Below, one piece after another: positions 1 through 11,995 of a stretch of 64,000 bases of DNA. This stretch comes from Apostichopus parvimensis (lineage: Eukaryota > Echinodermata > Holothuroidea > Aspidochirotida > Stichopodidae): the NCBI GenBank assembly GCA_000934455.1, contig KN887581.1, positions 62,001 to 126,000 of the forward strand, in the 5' to 3' direction. The notes below the pieces were generated by a model. The model did no database searches. It was not told the origin of the DNA and was given only the letters and a program-made list of their open reading frames with translations. Each line of letters begins with the position of its first letter. Position 1 is the stretch's first letter. The position numbers and the translations under genes were made by a program.

Positions 1-2606
1 CGGGAACGGCCAGAATTTTTTTGGGTACATGTTAAGTACTACTATAGTAGTACTGAGGGCCCCTACTGCAGGCTTACTAATACTAGTACTAGGCCTACAT
101 TTTTAAACATGTTTACCAAATTTAGCAAAGAAATATAGGAGATTAATGAAATTCCCAGCAGAAAAAAAGTTAATTATAATTCACATGTACACATGGCATC
201 TAGACTTGATCGCTGGCCTTATTTATAGGTCAGGGTCAGACAGTACGTGTGTATGCATCAACCGAGAATTTGTACAGCAAAATTTGGAGCATTTTTAGTT
301 ATTCTTTTCCTGAAGATTGAAAGTGAAACAACATATTATTTTACAAAATTGCAATAAAAGTTAGCCTAGCAGTAGCACTATTAAGTTAGAACAGCTGATA
401 TTTTTAGAATATTCTCAGAGGCTAGGCATTGGCCTACAAAGAAATCCTGATGTTTATGTTCCTTTGATTTTCAATTAAATGTTGTTAGGCCTATGGAAGT
501 CTATTTTTTTTTATTGCTAAGCCTAGAATTGGCATCGTTCATACTCAATCTTGAAGTATGAAATGAATCCATGCTATTTTTTATCAACACTCCAGTTTCC
601 AACATATATGGCCTACAATATGGCCCACAAAGAAATCCTGTTGTTTATGTTCCTTTGATTTTAAATTCCTAGAATTGGCATCGTTCATACTCAATCTTGA
701 ATTATCAAATGAATCCATGATATTTTTATGGACACTCCAGTTTCCAACATATATGGCCTAGTCTAACATGATGTCCACCCTCTGCAGGTAGCACATGGGT
801 CCGGACATACTCAAGACAAATCCGCAATAATGAGCCTAGTAAGTTTACAAATTTTTAAGTATCAATACATCTTGATTCCTAGCATAAAGCATATTTATGC
901 TGGTATAGCAAAGGCTATTCAATTGAATTTCATTTATATATGATATGTTTAATGTTGATAGCCTACTTACCAACCACAGGCCTCTAACTAATGTACTACT
1001 ACTAGCACATCCTTTGCTTTATATATAGCTTAGCCAAACCTGGGTTAGGTCAGACCTAGTCATTTAGGGCATAGCCTATAGCTACATAAATACCATGGAA
1101 ATAGACCTTCCCCATCTAATCGATGACAGCGTAATTATACTAGAGTAGACCTGGGCCAGGGCTACCGGTAAGGGTTACATGCCCCATTTTCATTTTGAGC
1201 AGTTATTAGTAGCAGGTCAGCATTACAACTTACATGTGCAAGGAAACTGGTTTCAGCCTGAGAAATTATTTTTGAAAAACTTGAAGTATGTTCAGACTAA
1301 AAGCAGCATGGTTAATATATATAAATGCCTACCTACTGCATAGACATGATTGCTGCTAGACCTACCATTATTATTAAAAACACAGGATCGATTAAAAGTG
1401 CCTTACCTAGTCTAAAGCCTAGGCTAAAATTCATGTCAAATTACCAACTTCTCGACAGGGTATTGTACATACTCGTGACTAGCTGTACACCACTAAACAT
1501 ACGGCCTATTAATAACCCATTGATATAATGCCTAAACTCACGAGCTTATTTGACCGTAGTGGTTGTCGGTAGTTTAGATACGTTAGGCCTACTAACTGTG
1601 TAACACAAATCTAAACATGAATCTGATCGCGTACGAAAGCCTAGCCTTTAGACTCCCAACGTGACCTACAATATTGCAGCTTGACTCGCTGATTTAAGCA
1701 GGAAACTTACTACATGCGACACACAACGTATGTTAACTGTATCCTTACAGTACGCCTAGTCTATGTCTAACCGATATGCGTACTCGCATGTTGGAATTTA
1801 TCACAGATGATACAAACTTCACTACTGTACTCGGTAAAAAATAACCTTTAAACTGGCCCACCGTACCAGCACAACACTGATCCTTATTATGATATGCATA
1901 TTAGATGAGGCTATTAGTTGATAATTGTACATACCAAGATATCTCCGGCAGAGACTTAATTCAAATTCTTTCTCAGATGGCAACGTCATTGTCATACATA
2001 GTTTTGAACTTGCCTTACTAACCGTGAAAACAAAACATGAATACGGCACGAGAAAATTACAATTTATTGTAATTATTGTAATTAGTATTGATTGTTCTCC
2101 AGGATATCATATTGCTGATTATTTATAACGATATTTGGCAAACTATTCGAAACAAAGGTATGCTGGTATTTTGGCCCCAAATATTCGAGAAGTTGTATAT
2201 ATGAACAACATATATATTAGTATTATTTTATTGAACAAAATATTTAAAATGTTTTTCTAACCACCCTGAAAGAAATGTATAACTCACCGAGGCATTCAGT
2301 CATCTAACATGCTAGTTTACAATGTGTGAGAACAAATTGAAAGTAAAGAATTCCAGCAAAGGATTTTGTTTGAAAACTTCTAAGACTATAGCATGCTATA
2401 ATTTGGGGCCAATACAGAATACCCTCAAGCCCTCAAATGAACTGACGAACGTGCTCCGGTACGTGGGAGCTGCAACATGGGGAGCGAAACTCGTGGCTCA
2501 CACACTCAGGAAAACTACCTGGAATTTGCTGGTTTATATGGTTGGAGTTCATATTAAAGGACGAAGTTCCCTTTCCTGTAAAATATACACAAACGATGTA
2601 TTATTA
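1..2606. other. non-coding flank, AT-rich, no gene recognised
   Basis: No reading frame here has a recognisable domain, and the short open frames are at chance length for AT-rich DNA. The stretch is rich in TAGGCCTA and CCTAGG words, a compositional habit seen again at about 56.3-59.6 kb but largely absent from the transposon coding regions. It appears to be host intergenic or intronic DNA ending at the left tip of the element starting at 2607. Confidence 0.6.
431..757. repeat. imperfect tandem duplication, about 150-190 bp per unit
   Basis: Two adjacent units share a start (GGCCTACAAAGAAATCCTG at 431; the GGCCCACAAAGAAATCCTG form at 622), a middle (AGAATTGGCATCGTTCATAC) and an end (CACTCCAGTTTCCAACATAT). 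The first unit carries about 35 extra bases. This is a local duplication in non-coding DNA with no coding content. Confidence 0.85.
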
Positions 2607-2760
2607 CACTCTTAAAACAGTTGTGTAAATATTTCTACACAGGCTCTGTGTTAATGTCATTTTACACAATTGTGATTGAAACTAGTACTTGGTTGTGTAG
2701 TTCGAGCTATGTTCGTCAGTTACACAACCACTTTCCAGCTTGAATTTTAATGTATAAATT
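2607..2760. repeat. left terminus and subterminal GTTGTGTAA/TTACACAA motifs
   Basis: Within 150 bp of the left tip the words AGTTGTGTAAA, TTACACAATTGTG, GGTTGTGTAG and GTTACACAACC occur in alternating orientation. The same words recur at 8800-9123. Repeated short motifs in both orientations close to the tip are typical transposase binding arrays in CACTA/EnSpm elements. Confidence 0.6.
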
Positions 2761-5084
2761 TACTCAGTATTGTAAGCAGATTAGAAAATTTAAATCAGTT
2801 GATAATTGACTTTTCACTTTACTTTTAATTTTTGCTGGATTTTTTAGTTAAGTAAAGTTTTTTTTTTTTAACATTTCGTAGCTTTATCTGGCAATATACT
2901 GCCGCGGGAATTTTATATATCACTGCACTGCACTTTACTGACGCCGTTCTATCGGTCATCAATACTTACGCTGGTAACCGTCTGCTGTTCGTACAGTATA
3001 GTATACAGACTAGTAATAGGCCTAGGCCTAGTACTATTTAGTAGTAATAGTAGTACAAGTAATTATTACTAACGTTAGACCTAACTTTACACAGTATAGG
3101 CCTATATATAGTACAGTAGTACTAGTAGGCATATATAGCCTAGGCATAGTTTGTTTATCAACGAAAGCGTTTTATTTATCAAAATAAACGGCTGCTCCGA
3201 CTCTCTTGCACTTATTTATCACCTTTTAAAATATCATACGATATTTATAAAATCCTGCATTAAAATAGGCTTTTTTATTTTGATTTGAAAAAGAAAATTA
3301 CTCATAACTAGGCCTAGAGTAGAGGCTACAATTTAAATACAATCCTAGAAATCATGAAGATAGGCCTATCCTGATTTGATGTCTTACTTCTAAATCTAAG
3401 CCTAAACAAAACAAACCAGGGTTGTTCCCAGGAATTTCTCCCCTTAGTTTGAAAAACTGATGTTGCTCAGATGCCAGGTTTAATACTTAAGTTATGCTTC
3501 TTATACTAGTACTAAGCCCTTGGACTTGGAGCTGATGATGTCGTTGAATATTTCCCCTGTGACGGCCTTTTTATAAAGTTTAGGCCTATAATTGTACATT
3601 ATTTTTAATGAAAAGGACAACTAAGTTTTCTGAAATTGCTAAGTATTATGAGTGCATGTCTGCTTCATTTTCAGAGCCATTTTCATCCTGTAGGCCTAGC
3701 CTAGGCCTATAGCCTAGGCATATAGTCTTTTCCTAGGATGCTGATTCATTGAAATTTGATGTACAGTAGACTCTTTATTAATTTTTGTTTAGTCGCAACA
3801 TGATTAATAATTGTCGCGATTGATCATGTACTGTAAAGGTACAGTAGCAACGTACATGCACTCGTTAGGCAGTAGCCTTTGTCGTGCGTAGTACAACCAG
3901 ACTATCACTGCGGTAACACTGATCAAGACAACGTTAGTTCTCTGATCACTACATGAACTGGCACCAGCTTCGGAAGTATGTATTCTTCAGTGGCACCAGC
4001 TCAACAGCTTTCAAGTTTGAAGCTAGCCACTAACAGCGGTCATTCATCTACGTAGTTGATCATATTTTACTATTATCAGCTGCATTATGCAATGGCACTT
4101 TGTGGCCGCTAGCGTCAACGATGCTGACACCTTGCGCAATCATAAATGCAGTGATCAGATCACATTCGTTAATAGGCTATAGTCAATCAAAGTCCCAACC
4201 AACTATGTACAGCAGTTTTGTTGTTTAGCGGTACATCTAGCCTAAACTACCAAGCACACCACTAAATTGGTTACTGTATTCAAATCAAACTTGGATTATA
4301 CTTCAGCAGAACTTTTTATAGAGCATTATGAATCTGCTGTGCACTACAGTAAGATTAAATTACGTAAGTCGCGTGCAAAGCGTAGTGTAGGCTAGGCCTA
4401 TGTAGTGAACTATATGAACCGATGCTTTCGGCATGTTTGCTGTTGAAGTTTGCATAACTAACTATCAAAATAGAAAGTCACATAGATTAGGCAATTGCTA
4501 TTGTAACCCAAGAATCCTAATGTTAATACTGTACAGCAAAGGCTAGAAGCCTCAACCTATTTCTTCAATATAGAAATCATTGATTAATTACTGCAGCTTT
4601 CCCTTGGGAAAGGGGATATTGTGTGCATTTGCACTAAAGGCTGAGTGTTTTCAGTTTGTGCCTCTGTCATTGTGATGGTGCAGTCTGATTTCAGTTTGAT
4701 AAAAAAGACTCTCAAACAGCTTGAATATTGGGTGTAAACTTATATAGACTGTTTAATTGTTAATGCTGGCACAAAATCCTATCAAAGCTTATCCCTCTGT
4801 GTAGTTTTGTCATGCACTCTGACCATCTGTAAGTGCAGAAGTTACAGTATAACTTTTAATTAATGACAATGAAAGGGTAGGTCACAGATTTGCAAAAGAA
4901 ACAATTTCCATGTGCTGATAGTAACAGGGAATACCTCCAAAGTCATTAATGGCATGTGGATGTTCCAGCATACACACCTTTAGTAGCAGTTCAGTTTATA
5001 ACTGTCATTTTGACTAATGTCCATTTCCATTCCATATCCTGTTTGTAACACTTCAAGTAAATCATCTTTTTCTTTTAATTTTAG

Positions 5085-6105
5085 AAAATGAGATTGACAG
5101 AGACAATTTCCTGTTGCTGGGAAAGGAAGAAATAAAGGAACTGTTCCGTAAAGTTGGACCGAGAATCAGGTTTATGAGGAACTTGGAGGCCCTGAAGAAT
5201 GAAGGAAAAGAAATGGTGATGATTTTTTTTAAGTGGAGGTGCAGTAAGGGTTTCAACCAAATCAAACAAGACAAATAATAAAGCTCTCTCTGATCCGACA
5301 AATTTTGATGAGGAAGCTGTTGTTACTGCCAGGGAGTTAGCAAAACACGTAAACACTACAAAGAAACATATAATTTGGTATTAACAACGGCGCTAGAGTG
5401 TTTCCATTGTCAAACTGAAGTTGATGGTGGCATAAAGGGGCTCTTTGCACATTTCAGAGCCTTTTCTTTGCTTAGAGGAAATGATTTTAGATGGATGTCA
5501 GCAAAGCTTCCGGCAAAGTTACAGCTTCAAAAGGCACATCATTAAGCAACACACAATCACTAATATTTGTAATGGAGAACATATCCAAGAGCAAGATGAT
5601 GATTTGCCTGTGGAGGCTGTGGTAGGAAACATACAGCAAGATGACATTTGCTTTGATGACATGGATGAAGATAGTGATGATGATGCATATAATGAAGAGT
5701 GGGATCACCTTGATGAACAGCAAGTTAAGGAAGAAGCTCTCATGCTAATTTGCAAACTTAAATCTTTCAGTGGTGTGTCTCAAAGTTCAGTGTCAACTAT
5801 GGTGCAAAATGTGTCTCAGCTTTTTGATGACCTTGTTGGAAGTCTAAAAGAAAACACAAAAGCATTTTTGCATAGCCAGAATGTTGATACTTACAGTGAG
5901 CTTACCCTTGTCAAAACCCGTTTGATGACATAGAGACATATTACAAGCAACTGCAGTATCTGCTGGCATCAAAGAATTTTATCCAACCTATTGAGAAAGA
6001 GATAACATTGGGGTATGCACCAAGAACTGATACAACTAATGGGAATGTGATGCAGGTGCCAACCCCTCGTGTTTTCCACTATGTTCCTACCAAGCGAAGA
6101 TAAGC
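5085..6105 (+). pseudogene. SAM + C2H2 zinc finger + CACTA-like transposase, N-terminal part (copy A)
   Basis: The first exon (5085-5215) follows TTTTAG and ends at ATG|GTGATG. It reads ENEIDRDNFLLL then KELFRKVGPRIRFMRNLEAL, the second half of a SAM domain. It starts in phase 1 (G|AA), which fits the first-half SAM exon of copy C at 56181-56268. About 5385-5570 holds a CxxC finger start (ECFHCQTEV) and, after a frame change, a second finger (CQQSFRQSYSFKRHIIKQH). An acidic linker follows, then a helical block (LICKLKSFSGVSQSSVSTM), then 5940-6100 matches the region before the catalytic core (YYKQLQYLLASKNF, PTPRVFHYVPTK) after a stop at about 5931. The DDE domain is absent; homology stops where the 6.1-7.2 kb repeats begin. 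Copy B at 29285 has the same order. The host-gene versus transposon status of the family is not settled from sequence alone. Confidence 0.65.
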
Positions 6106-6489
6106 TCATCTCCCATCGACCAGCCTATAAATAGTTCACATTGGTGATTCGCCTCATAAGAATAGGAGAGCATATTGACAATTGAAAATTATCTTACGGG
6201 GCATCCGTGGATTTGAATCTGAACTCGCGACCATATCTCCATAGACTTAAGTGTGTGTAACGGTGCCCTCCTTATGTAATGCTTGCTTGCAGTCCATAGA
6301 AATATAAAAATAGTAACTGGAGCTACTGCATAATGAAGGTTCCACATAACGCTTATCACACATCCGTATGAATATTCTTGCTCAAGAGTTGATGTGATTG
6401 TCATGGAATAGTGCACTTGAATGGCGAACATGCCTTCTCTAGAAAATATTTGCCAAACTGTTGAGCAGTAATTGCGAACCAAAACACGT

Positions 6490-7240
6490 TATCTGAAGAA
6501 GAAAAGCTTGGGCAGATCTCATATTTGGTGTGTAGGTGAACTACATTGAGTACAGGACGTCTATTGTTTTTGGTAGATGTCAAAAGTCACTTAGGATCAT
6601 CAGAGGTGAAATTGTGGAAACCTTGTAAACAAGATGTCCCAAGAAGGGAAGCTTGGACAAATATCATACTTAGAATGTAGATGTAACACATTAGGTGCAA
6701 GAAGCATATTGTTTGAGTGGAGGTTAAAGATCATTTAGGGTTACCAGGGGTCAAATTGCGAAAACCTTGTAAACACTATAGCTCAATAAGGGAAGATTAG
6801 ATTGATCTCATATTTGCTATGTAAGTGAACCCCTTTAAGTACAATAAGCTTATCGTTTGTGATATAGGTCAAAGGTCATTTAGTTTCACCAGGGGTAAAA
6901 TTGTGAAAAATTTTTAAACACAATATCTCGAGAAGGGAAGCTTGGACAAATGTCATATGTAGTGTGTAGGTGTAATAGATTAGGTGCAAGTAGCCTTTTT
7001 ATTTTGGTGGAGGTTAAAGGTCATTTAGGGTCAACAGCAGTCAAATTGTGAAAACCTTGTAAACACAATCTCAAGAAGGGAAGCTTGGACAGATATCATG
7101 TTTGGTATGTAGGTGTACTACTATGAGTAGCCTGAGGACCATGTTGTCTTTGGTAGATATCAAGGGTAATTTGCGGTCAACAGGGTCAAAATGTAAAAAG
7201 GTGTACACGCAATATCTTTGTACTAATGTATGATACTGAG
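6490..7240. repeat. tandem repeat, about 144-bp unit, five units
   Basis: The word AAGCTTGGACA or a close variant begins at 6504, 6649, 6793, 6938 and 7081, giving spacings of 143-145 bp. Each unit contains a version of AAGGTCATTTAGGGTCA and GAAAACCTTGTAAACAC. Units differ by many substitutions, so the array is old. One unit has a perfect AGGTCAAAGGTCA direct repeat at 6866-6878. It is not coding: short open frames over it run on the opposite strand and do not follow the period. Confidence 0.9.
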
Positions 7241-8799
7241 TACAAGAAGACTATAAGTGTCCATTTTCGTCATCAGCTTACATTGTGATTATCGTGTCAC
7301 GTTTCAATGCTTTTTGCTGTTCTATAATTATTTAAGAGTATTGTTCTTTCAGGCTGTAGCATACAGTATGTCACATTCATATAAGATTATGAATTTAACA
7401 TCATGAAAACCACAATGTAGTTTTGCATTCTTCTTATATTTTGCTAGCTGGTTAATTGGATCTGGTAACCTAAGACTATGGTCATATTGCAGACTGTAGA
7501 CACTAAGAGCTAATCACCCTAATGTTTGATATGTGTCGACTTCTGTGGAATGGAGGTGCAAATGTCCCTAGTAGTAGTCATACAAGCCTGTCATACAAGC
7601 ACTTTATTTGTAACAGTCAGGTGATGGGCAATTCAACAAATGGGATTGTCTTATTGGTTGCAATTGAGCATTTTCCATGCAGGGTGTTTCCTAACCAGTT
7701 AAGGGTTCTTAAATTTGACAATGATTCAAACAATTTTATGATACAATAGTTCTGAAAATTTTCACACATTTTAGGGGGCAATCTACATAGTTGTAGATTT
7801 TCAGCATAATTTCTCACAATTGATCTTTAAGCTGAGGTATATTTCAATAGTTCATATCCTCATTTTTGCAAAAGCAATATATTATGTGACATGCATTAGT
7901 TATTTAAAAAAAATTAAACTTTGGCTGCAATAATTGTTAATAGCAACCAACGCCAAGGCACATTCTGTAGTATTTTAGTGCCATGATTGTATTTGTTACA
8001 ACCTACAAAGCCTGAACAGGTCCCCCTTACCAATTTATGAGAGTGATTTTCCAATCACCTGGGTTTTTCGACCCTTCAAGAACTGTATCGACATATGATA
8101 CTCATATGTGTTACTTTTTGTACATAAATATGATCCTTTTGATGTGATGTTCATATGAACTCAATTCCGTCCACTGCCTTCTTCGGGTGCGATGTTCTAG
8201 TTTAAAGGACATTTTACTGTTTTAATTCTTATTATGTAATGTACATACCAACTGTTTTCCATGCAGAGCCATTAACACAGTCGAGATATTCGATTTCTGC
8301 CTTGTCACCAAGTTTAGGCGAAACATGTTTCAACAAAAACTCATGATTTATATTTTATATCTATTAAAGTACATATTTCTGTTTTGTTTCTTGTTATGTG
8401 ACGTAAGTCGCTGAATTCCATCCACTTTCCTTCTCTTTATGATATGTTTTACGGTTTTATTCATTGTAATGAAGAGCATTTGTTTTGATCCCCCCAAAAT
8501 AAATATATATTCCAAGAACATTTATATCCTTTTTGTATCGTGATTAGTGTCCTACTGTACATCTATAGTTAAGCAATTTGCATTTAAGTTTAACACAGAT
8601 CTCACTGTAGAATTCACACAATTAGCAAGCTACTATTTTTAACATCCAACGCTATGTAAAGCACAACAGGAGAACTGATAACCTGATTCCTGGACATGGT
8701 TGATACATACTAAAACATTGGGACTGTGTATAATATATACTGGATATTATTTTTCAATTGATACTTATGCTCTATGCTATGAACTATAGCTAAAGAATG
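7241..8799. other. AT-rich stretch, nothing recognised
   Basis: No domain, splice-supported exon or inverted repeat could be recognised. A short open frame at 7522-7749 has no family resemblance that I can see. The stretch may be residual transposon interior between the 144-bp array and the right subterminal repeats. Confidence 0.5.
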
Positions 8800-9123
8800 T
8801 GTTAAGACTGCACAAAGTCTGTGTAATATGTGCTCATAGTTGTGTGCATTACACTAATCAATTGTAAAAAGGGTGTGTAGAATTAACACAACTGTTGTGT
8901 ATGTTTTTACACAAGGTGTGCTGAAATTGCAAACTGGTTCTGTACAATTTACACAATTATTGTGTATTGGGATATACACAACTGTGAGTAGATTTAACAA
9001 AACTGTTGTGTAAATGATCACTTACACAACAGTTGTGTAGTTTCTACACAAGGTTGATAGGTGCACTAGTTACACAGCGGTTGTGTAGAATTTTACACAA
9101 CCTATGTAATTTTTGTTACAGTG
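8800..9123. repeat. right subterminal ACACAAC/GTTGTGT array and terminus
   Basis: At least ten copies of TTGTGTA or TACACAA crowd into 320 bp, several as palindromes, for example TTACACAACAGTTGTGTAG and ACACAACTGTTGTGT. The array ends with GTTACAGTG. It mirrors the left array at 2607-2760, which is the main evidence for pairing the two ends into one element. Confidence 0.65.
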
Positions 9124-9194
9124 TACCTGCTTATTCTTTCAATGTAAGGAAGTAAAAGTTTTTCTTTTTGACTTTCTTCTTTTTTCAACTGTAG

Positions 9195-9355
9195 AAGCCA
9201 TTAGAAAGAACCAACAAACTTCCAACTCCACGGCAGTGGAAATTCAGAGGGAAGTTGTTAGATTTTTCAAAGGAGCCTCTGATAGAGAAGGGGGTCGGAA
9301 GGCAAGGCAGCAACGCCACTTCGACGTTCAGTTTGGTTACGAACAGGAGGAATAA
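9195..9355 (+). CDS. 3'-terminal exon of an unrecognised protein
   Basis: A pyrimidine-rich tract ending CAACTGTAG precedes an open segment encoding AIRKNQQTSNSTAVEIQREV, then a basic stretch (RFFKGASDREGGRKARQQR) and an acidic end (QFGYEQEE) before TAA at 9353-9355. The good acceptor, charged composition and in-frame stop suggest a last exon. It begins about 70 bp beyond the right tip of the CACTA-like element, so it may belong to a host gene or older element whose upstream exons were displaced. I do not recognise the family. Upstream exons were not found in this window. Confidence 0.45.
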
Positions 9356-10639
9356 CCTTTCGTTATAGCTGTATCCTTCGGCAGTACATGGCTTTTAATT
9401 CTGCAGATATATTAAACTGTTACACTTTCATTGTTACACTCTTCATAATTTTCTTGTATTGCAAAATCTATTATGTTCCTCACGTCAGTTACAGCCATGA
9501 ATACACTTCATGCTATTGAAATCTCAATTAGTGCAGTTTAATTGTTACGATATGCAAATGCATGCTTACCAATATGGTCATATATTTTGGCTCATCCTTT
9601 TGGTAGTATTTTACATATTTAACCACCAGTCAACATTTATCACCAGCACTTCCAATTGTTGCATATACTGTACCTACCCTCTATGATACTTCTTGTAAGA
9701 ATGTATGGTTGTTATACCGAGTTTTCCCTCAAGAGAAATACTCTTTAGTGAGAGGGAAACACATTCCACTCAGTCGTAGTATTGTTAAATTACATGTGTA
9801 TTTAACGAAACTCTAGCTCCTAATGAGATATAAAGGCCAACAATACGAGGTACGGAATGATCATAACATTCCGAGCAAAGGATTCAAGTTCTCAAAAGTC
9901 CCTGATATTAACGCCCTGGTATGAAAAATGACAAGTTGGTGTCCCTGTATTACCAAATAAGTGGTGGCGGGGGGAGTTACGGCAGGGAGGGTGAAACGTT
10001 CCGTTTGTAAAAACATGTTTTCTCATATCATCTGTCCAGACTGAACAGCGTTTCTTCCAATCCGTTTGCAAAGTCCACATATAAAGTACTGGTTTTGCTT
10101 AATTCTTCTTGAAACAGCTTTGTGATGGTCCACAGTATAATTAAGCAAAAAATTTTTCTATTTCGGCGCACCGTGTGCGTCTTCATTTGATGTTATGATG
10201 GCAAGTGTTTTCATAAATCTGCTTCACTCTTTTCCTTCATTCTGTGGCTTTATCAAATAATTTCAGTAAATTGTTCATAAATGGCTAAAACATCTCGTAA
10301 TTAAAGGAAAATGCATTAAATAAATATATTGTGACAATGTTATGTCAATGCTCCTTGTGTTATGTTTTTATTAAAATTTTGGGTTTCACTCTACTGTCGT
10401 TACATCTGGAATACACACTTCTAAAAGTTTTACTGTCCACTACAGTCTTTGTGGATATTCAATTAATAAAACCTTTCGAAAATGAGCCACTTAAATCTAC
10501 ACACATGCATGCAGTGACTAGTTTCCAGCTGGAAATGTAATGCGAATTCCATATTTCATCAACTGTGATAATTTTTGAAAATATTCCATTTGACTATTAC
10601 AGCGGGGTCTCAGTAGAAAATGAAAGTATAAATGGAAGA
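9356..10639. other. AT-rich stretch, no gene recognised
   Basis: No domain or convincing splice pattern was seen. A minus-strand open frame at 9892-10080 reads like protein locally but could not be assigned and has no supporting exon structure. Confidence 0.5.
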
Positions 10640-10659
10640 AAAATAATTGAAATACACTC

Positions 10660-10935
10660 AGTATTCGACTGTGGACGAGCCTCGAATTGCGGGCGGTCCG
10701 GCGGCGTGCCACCCCAGGGCCGCTAATTTGCCGTCGGCCCGCCGCCGGCGGGCCTGCTTTGAGCCGCCGGCGGGCCAGCCTCGAGCCGCCGGCGTCACGC
10801 CGGCGTTTCCGCCCGCGGTCCACCGACTTGCCGTCTGCCAAATCTACGGCGGCAGCCACCGTCGGGCCGACTTCGAAGCCGGGCCGCCGTCGGGCCGACT
10901 TCGGCTTGCTTGCTGGCCCCCCCTCCCTATGGTTT
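10660..10935. repeat. GC-rich minisatellite island
   Basis: An abrupt block of very high GC content sits in AT-rich surroundings. It holds tandem 22-bp variants of GCCGCCGGCGGGCC (about 10740-10800) and a second ~31-bp duplication around GTCGGGCCGACTTCG (about 10861-10905). Long open frames run across it on both strands, which is what GC-rich repeats with few stop codons produce. No protein domain is seen, so no gene is called. Confidence 0.75.
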
Positions 10936-11169
10936 TTTGGCCCCTCACGCCCCAACAAATCAGCGTGTCGTGAACAACCAGAAAAGATACACATGGCCCG
11001 TCTTTGCGACAAAAATTATTTTCACCCCAAAAAAACCTAAGCAAGTGTTTGCCAATTTGCCGAAAAAATGGATTTCGTCAAAATGACGTCACATGGGTTA
11101 ATCGATGCCCAGGAGCCCAAATCTGCAACTCCCAGTTCCATATCTGCTTTCGTTTTGGAGATACGTGGT

Positions 11170-11995
11170 CCCAAAGGACCCGATAGAAATACGTGTTCTT
11201 TATAAGTGCAAAATTTGGAAATCCCCCTCTCTTCAGCCCCCTCCTGTCCTCTCTGAAATACCCATCGACATTCCATTTTGACGTGGAGTAGTAGGAACCA
11301 TTGTCTTTCTCATACACCAATTTCGTGTAATTATCTGGTCGGAAAAAGCTTTTCGTCTATATCATTTATATTTGCTCCCAAAATAGATGTTTTTGTCTTG
11401 AAAAGTTTCAAAAAGTTACTCTTTTGGGTACCCCTTCCTTTCAACTGAGGGTATGTGACAGGGCTGAATGTTTGATATGTGGGAGAAAAGAGTCATAGCT
11501 ACTTGCAGACAACTCACACGGTAGCATTTATACTAGGGAAGGGGATATAGTCTATACGTTTCGGAGGACCCCTAAAAATAGGTGTTCTTCATACGTGCAA
11601 AATAGGGAATACCCCACCCCTTCACATTTACACACGCTTTGTCTCCTATTTTTGTCTCCTCGATTTGTCTCCTCTTGCCAGTGGCATGTGAAACGTGAAC
11701 TATGTCTTCAAACTGTTGGTATGGGTTCCTCTAACCCTAAAAGGCACTTTGTCTATATGATTTCTATTTCCGCCAAAAATAGGTGTTTTTGTCCTCAAAA
11801 CTTCGAAAAAGTGCCTATTTTGGAACCCCCCTCCTGTCAACTGAGGGTATCTGATGGGCTTGAATTCTGTATTTGTGGTAAACCAGAGTTTCAGCTGGTT
11901 GTTGATACCTCATGCAGTTGCATTAACTTTTAGGAAGGGTGTATCGTCTATACGAATTGGCGGCCCCCTAAAAAATAGGTGTTTTCAGCGGTAAT
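11170..11995. repeat. tandem repeat, about 390-bp unit, two full units plus part
   Basis: The block with the CCTAAAAATAGGTGTTCTTC type of sequence recurs at about 11178, 11568 and 11961. The block with CAACTGAGGGTAT recurs at about 11440 and 11838. Spacing is 390-394 bp. Units are diverged at roughly one base in four or five. It is non-coding. Confidence 0.8.

Larger units (their letters stand above)
2607..9123 (+). mobile_element. CACTA/EnSpm-like DNA transposon, copy A, partly deleted
   Basis: The left tip reads CACTCTTAAAAC and the right tip ends GTTACAGTG. Read inward these give CACTCTTAAAAC and CACTGTAACAAA, an imperfect terminal inverted repeat with the CACT start typical of CACTA/CMC elements. 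TA lies outside both tips; a clean 3-bp target duplication is not visible (TTA left, TAC right). Both ends carry many short direct and inverted ACACAAC/GTTGTGT motifs, the subterminal architecture known for EnSpm elements, where transposase binds. Between them lies a partial SAM + C2H2 + transposase gene (5085-6105). The catalytic part is missing, and a 144-bp tandem repeat array with unrecognised AT-rich DNA fills the rest. Pairing these two tips as one element is inference from their matching motifs. Confidence 0.6.

Noticed and set aside
2322-2615. 97-residue open frame next to the left CACTA-like tip
   Set aside because: No domain, no splice context; it runs across the transposon boundary.
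5062-5356. Two minus-strand open frames
   Set aside because: They are antisense shadows of the SAM exon, whose plus-strand reading has a domain match and good splice sites.
9892-10080. Minus-strand frame that looks locally protein-like
   Set aside because: No family could be recognised and no exon structure supports it.
10518-11040. Long overlapping open frames on both strands
   Set aside because: They lie over the GC-rich minisatellite where stop codons are rare; the proteins are low-complexity Arg/Pro/Ala/Gly with no domain.
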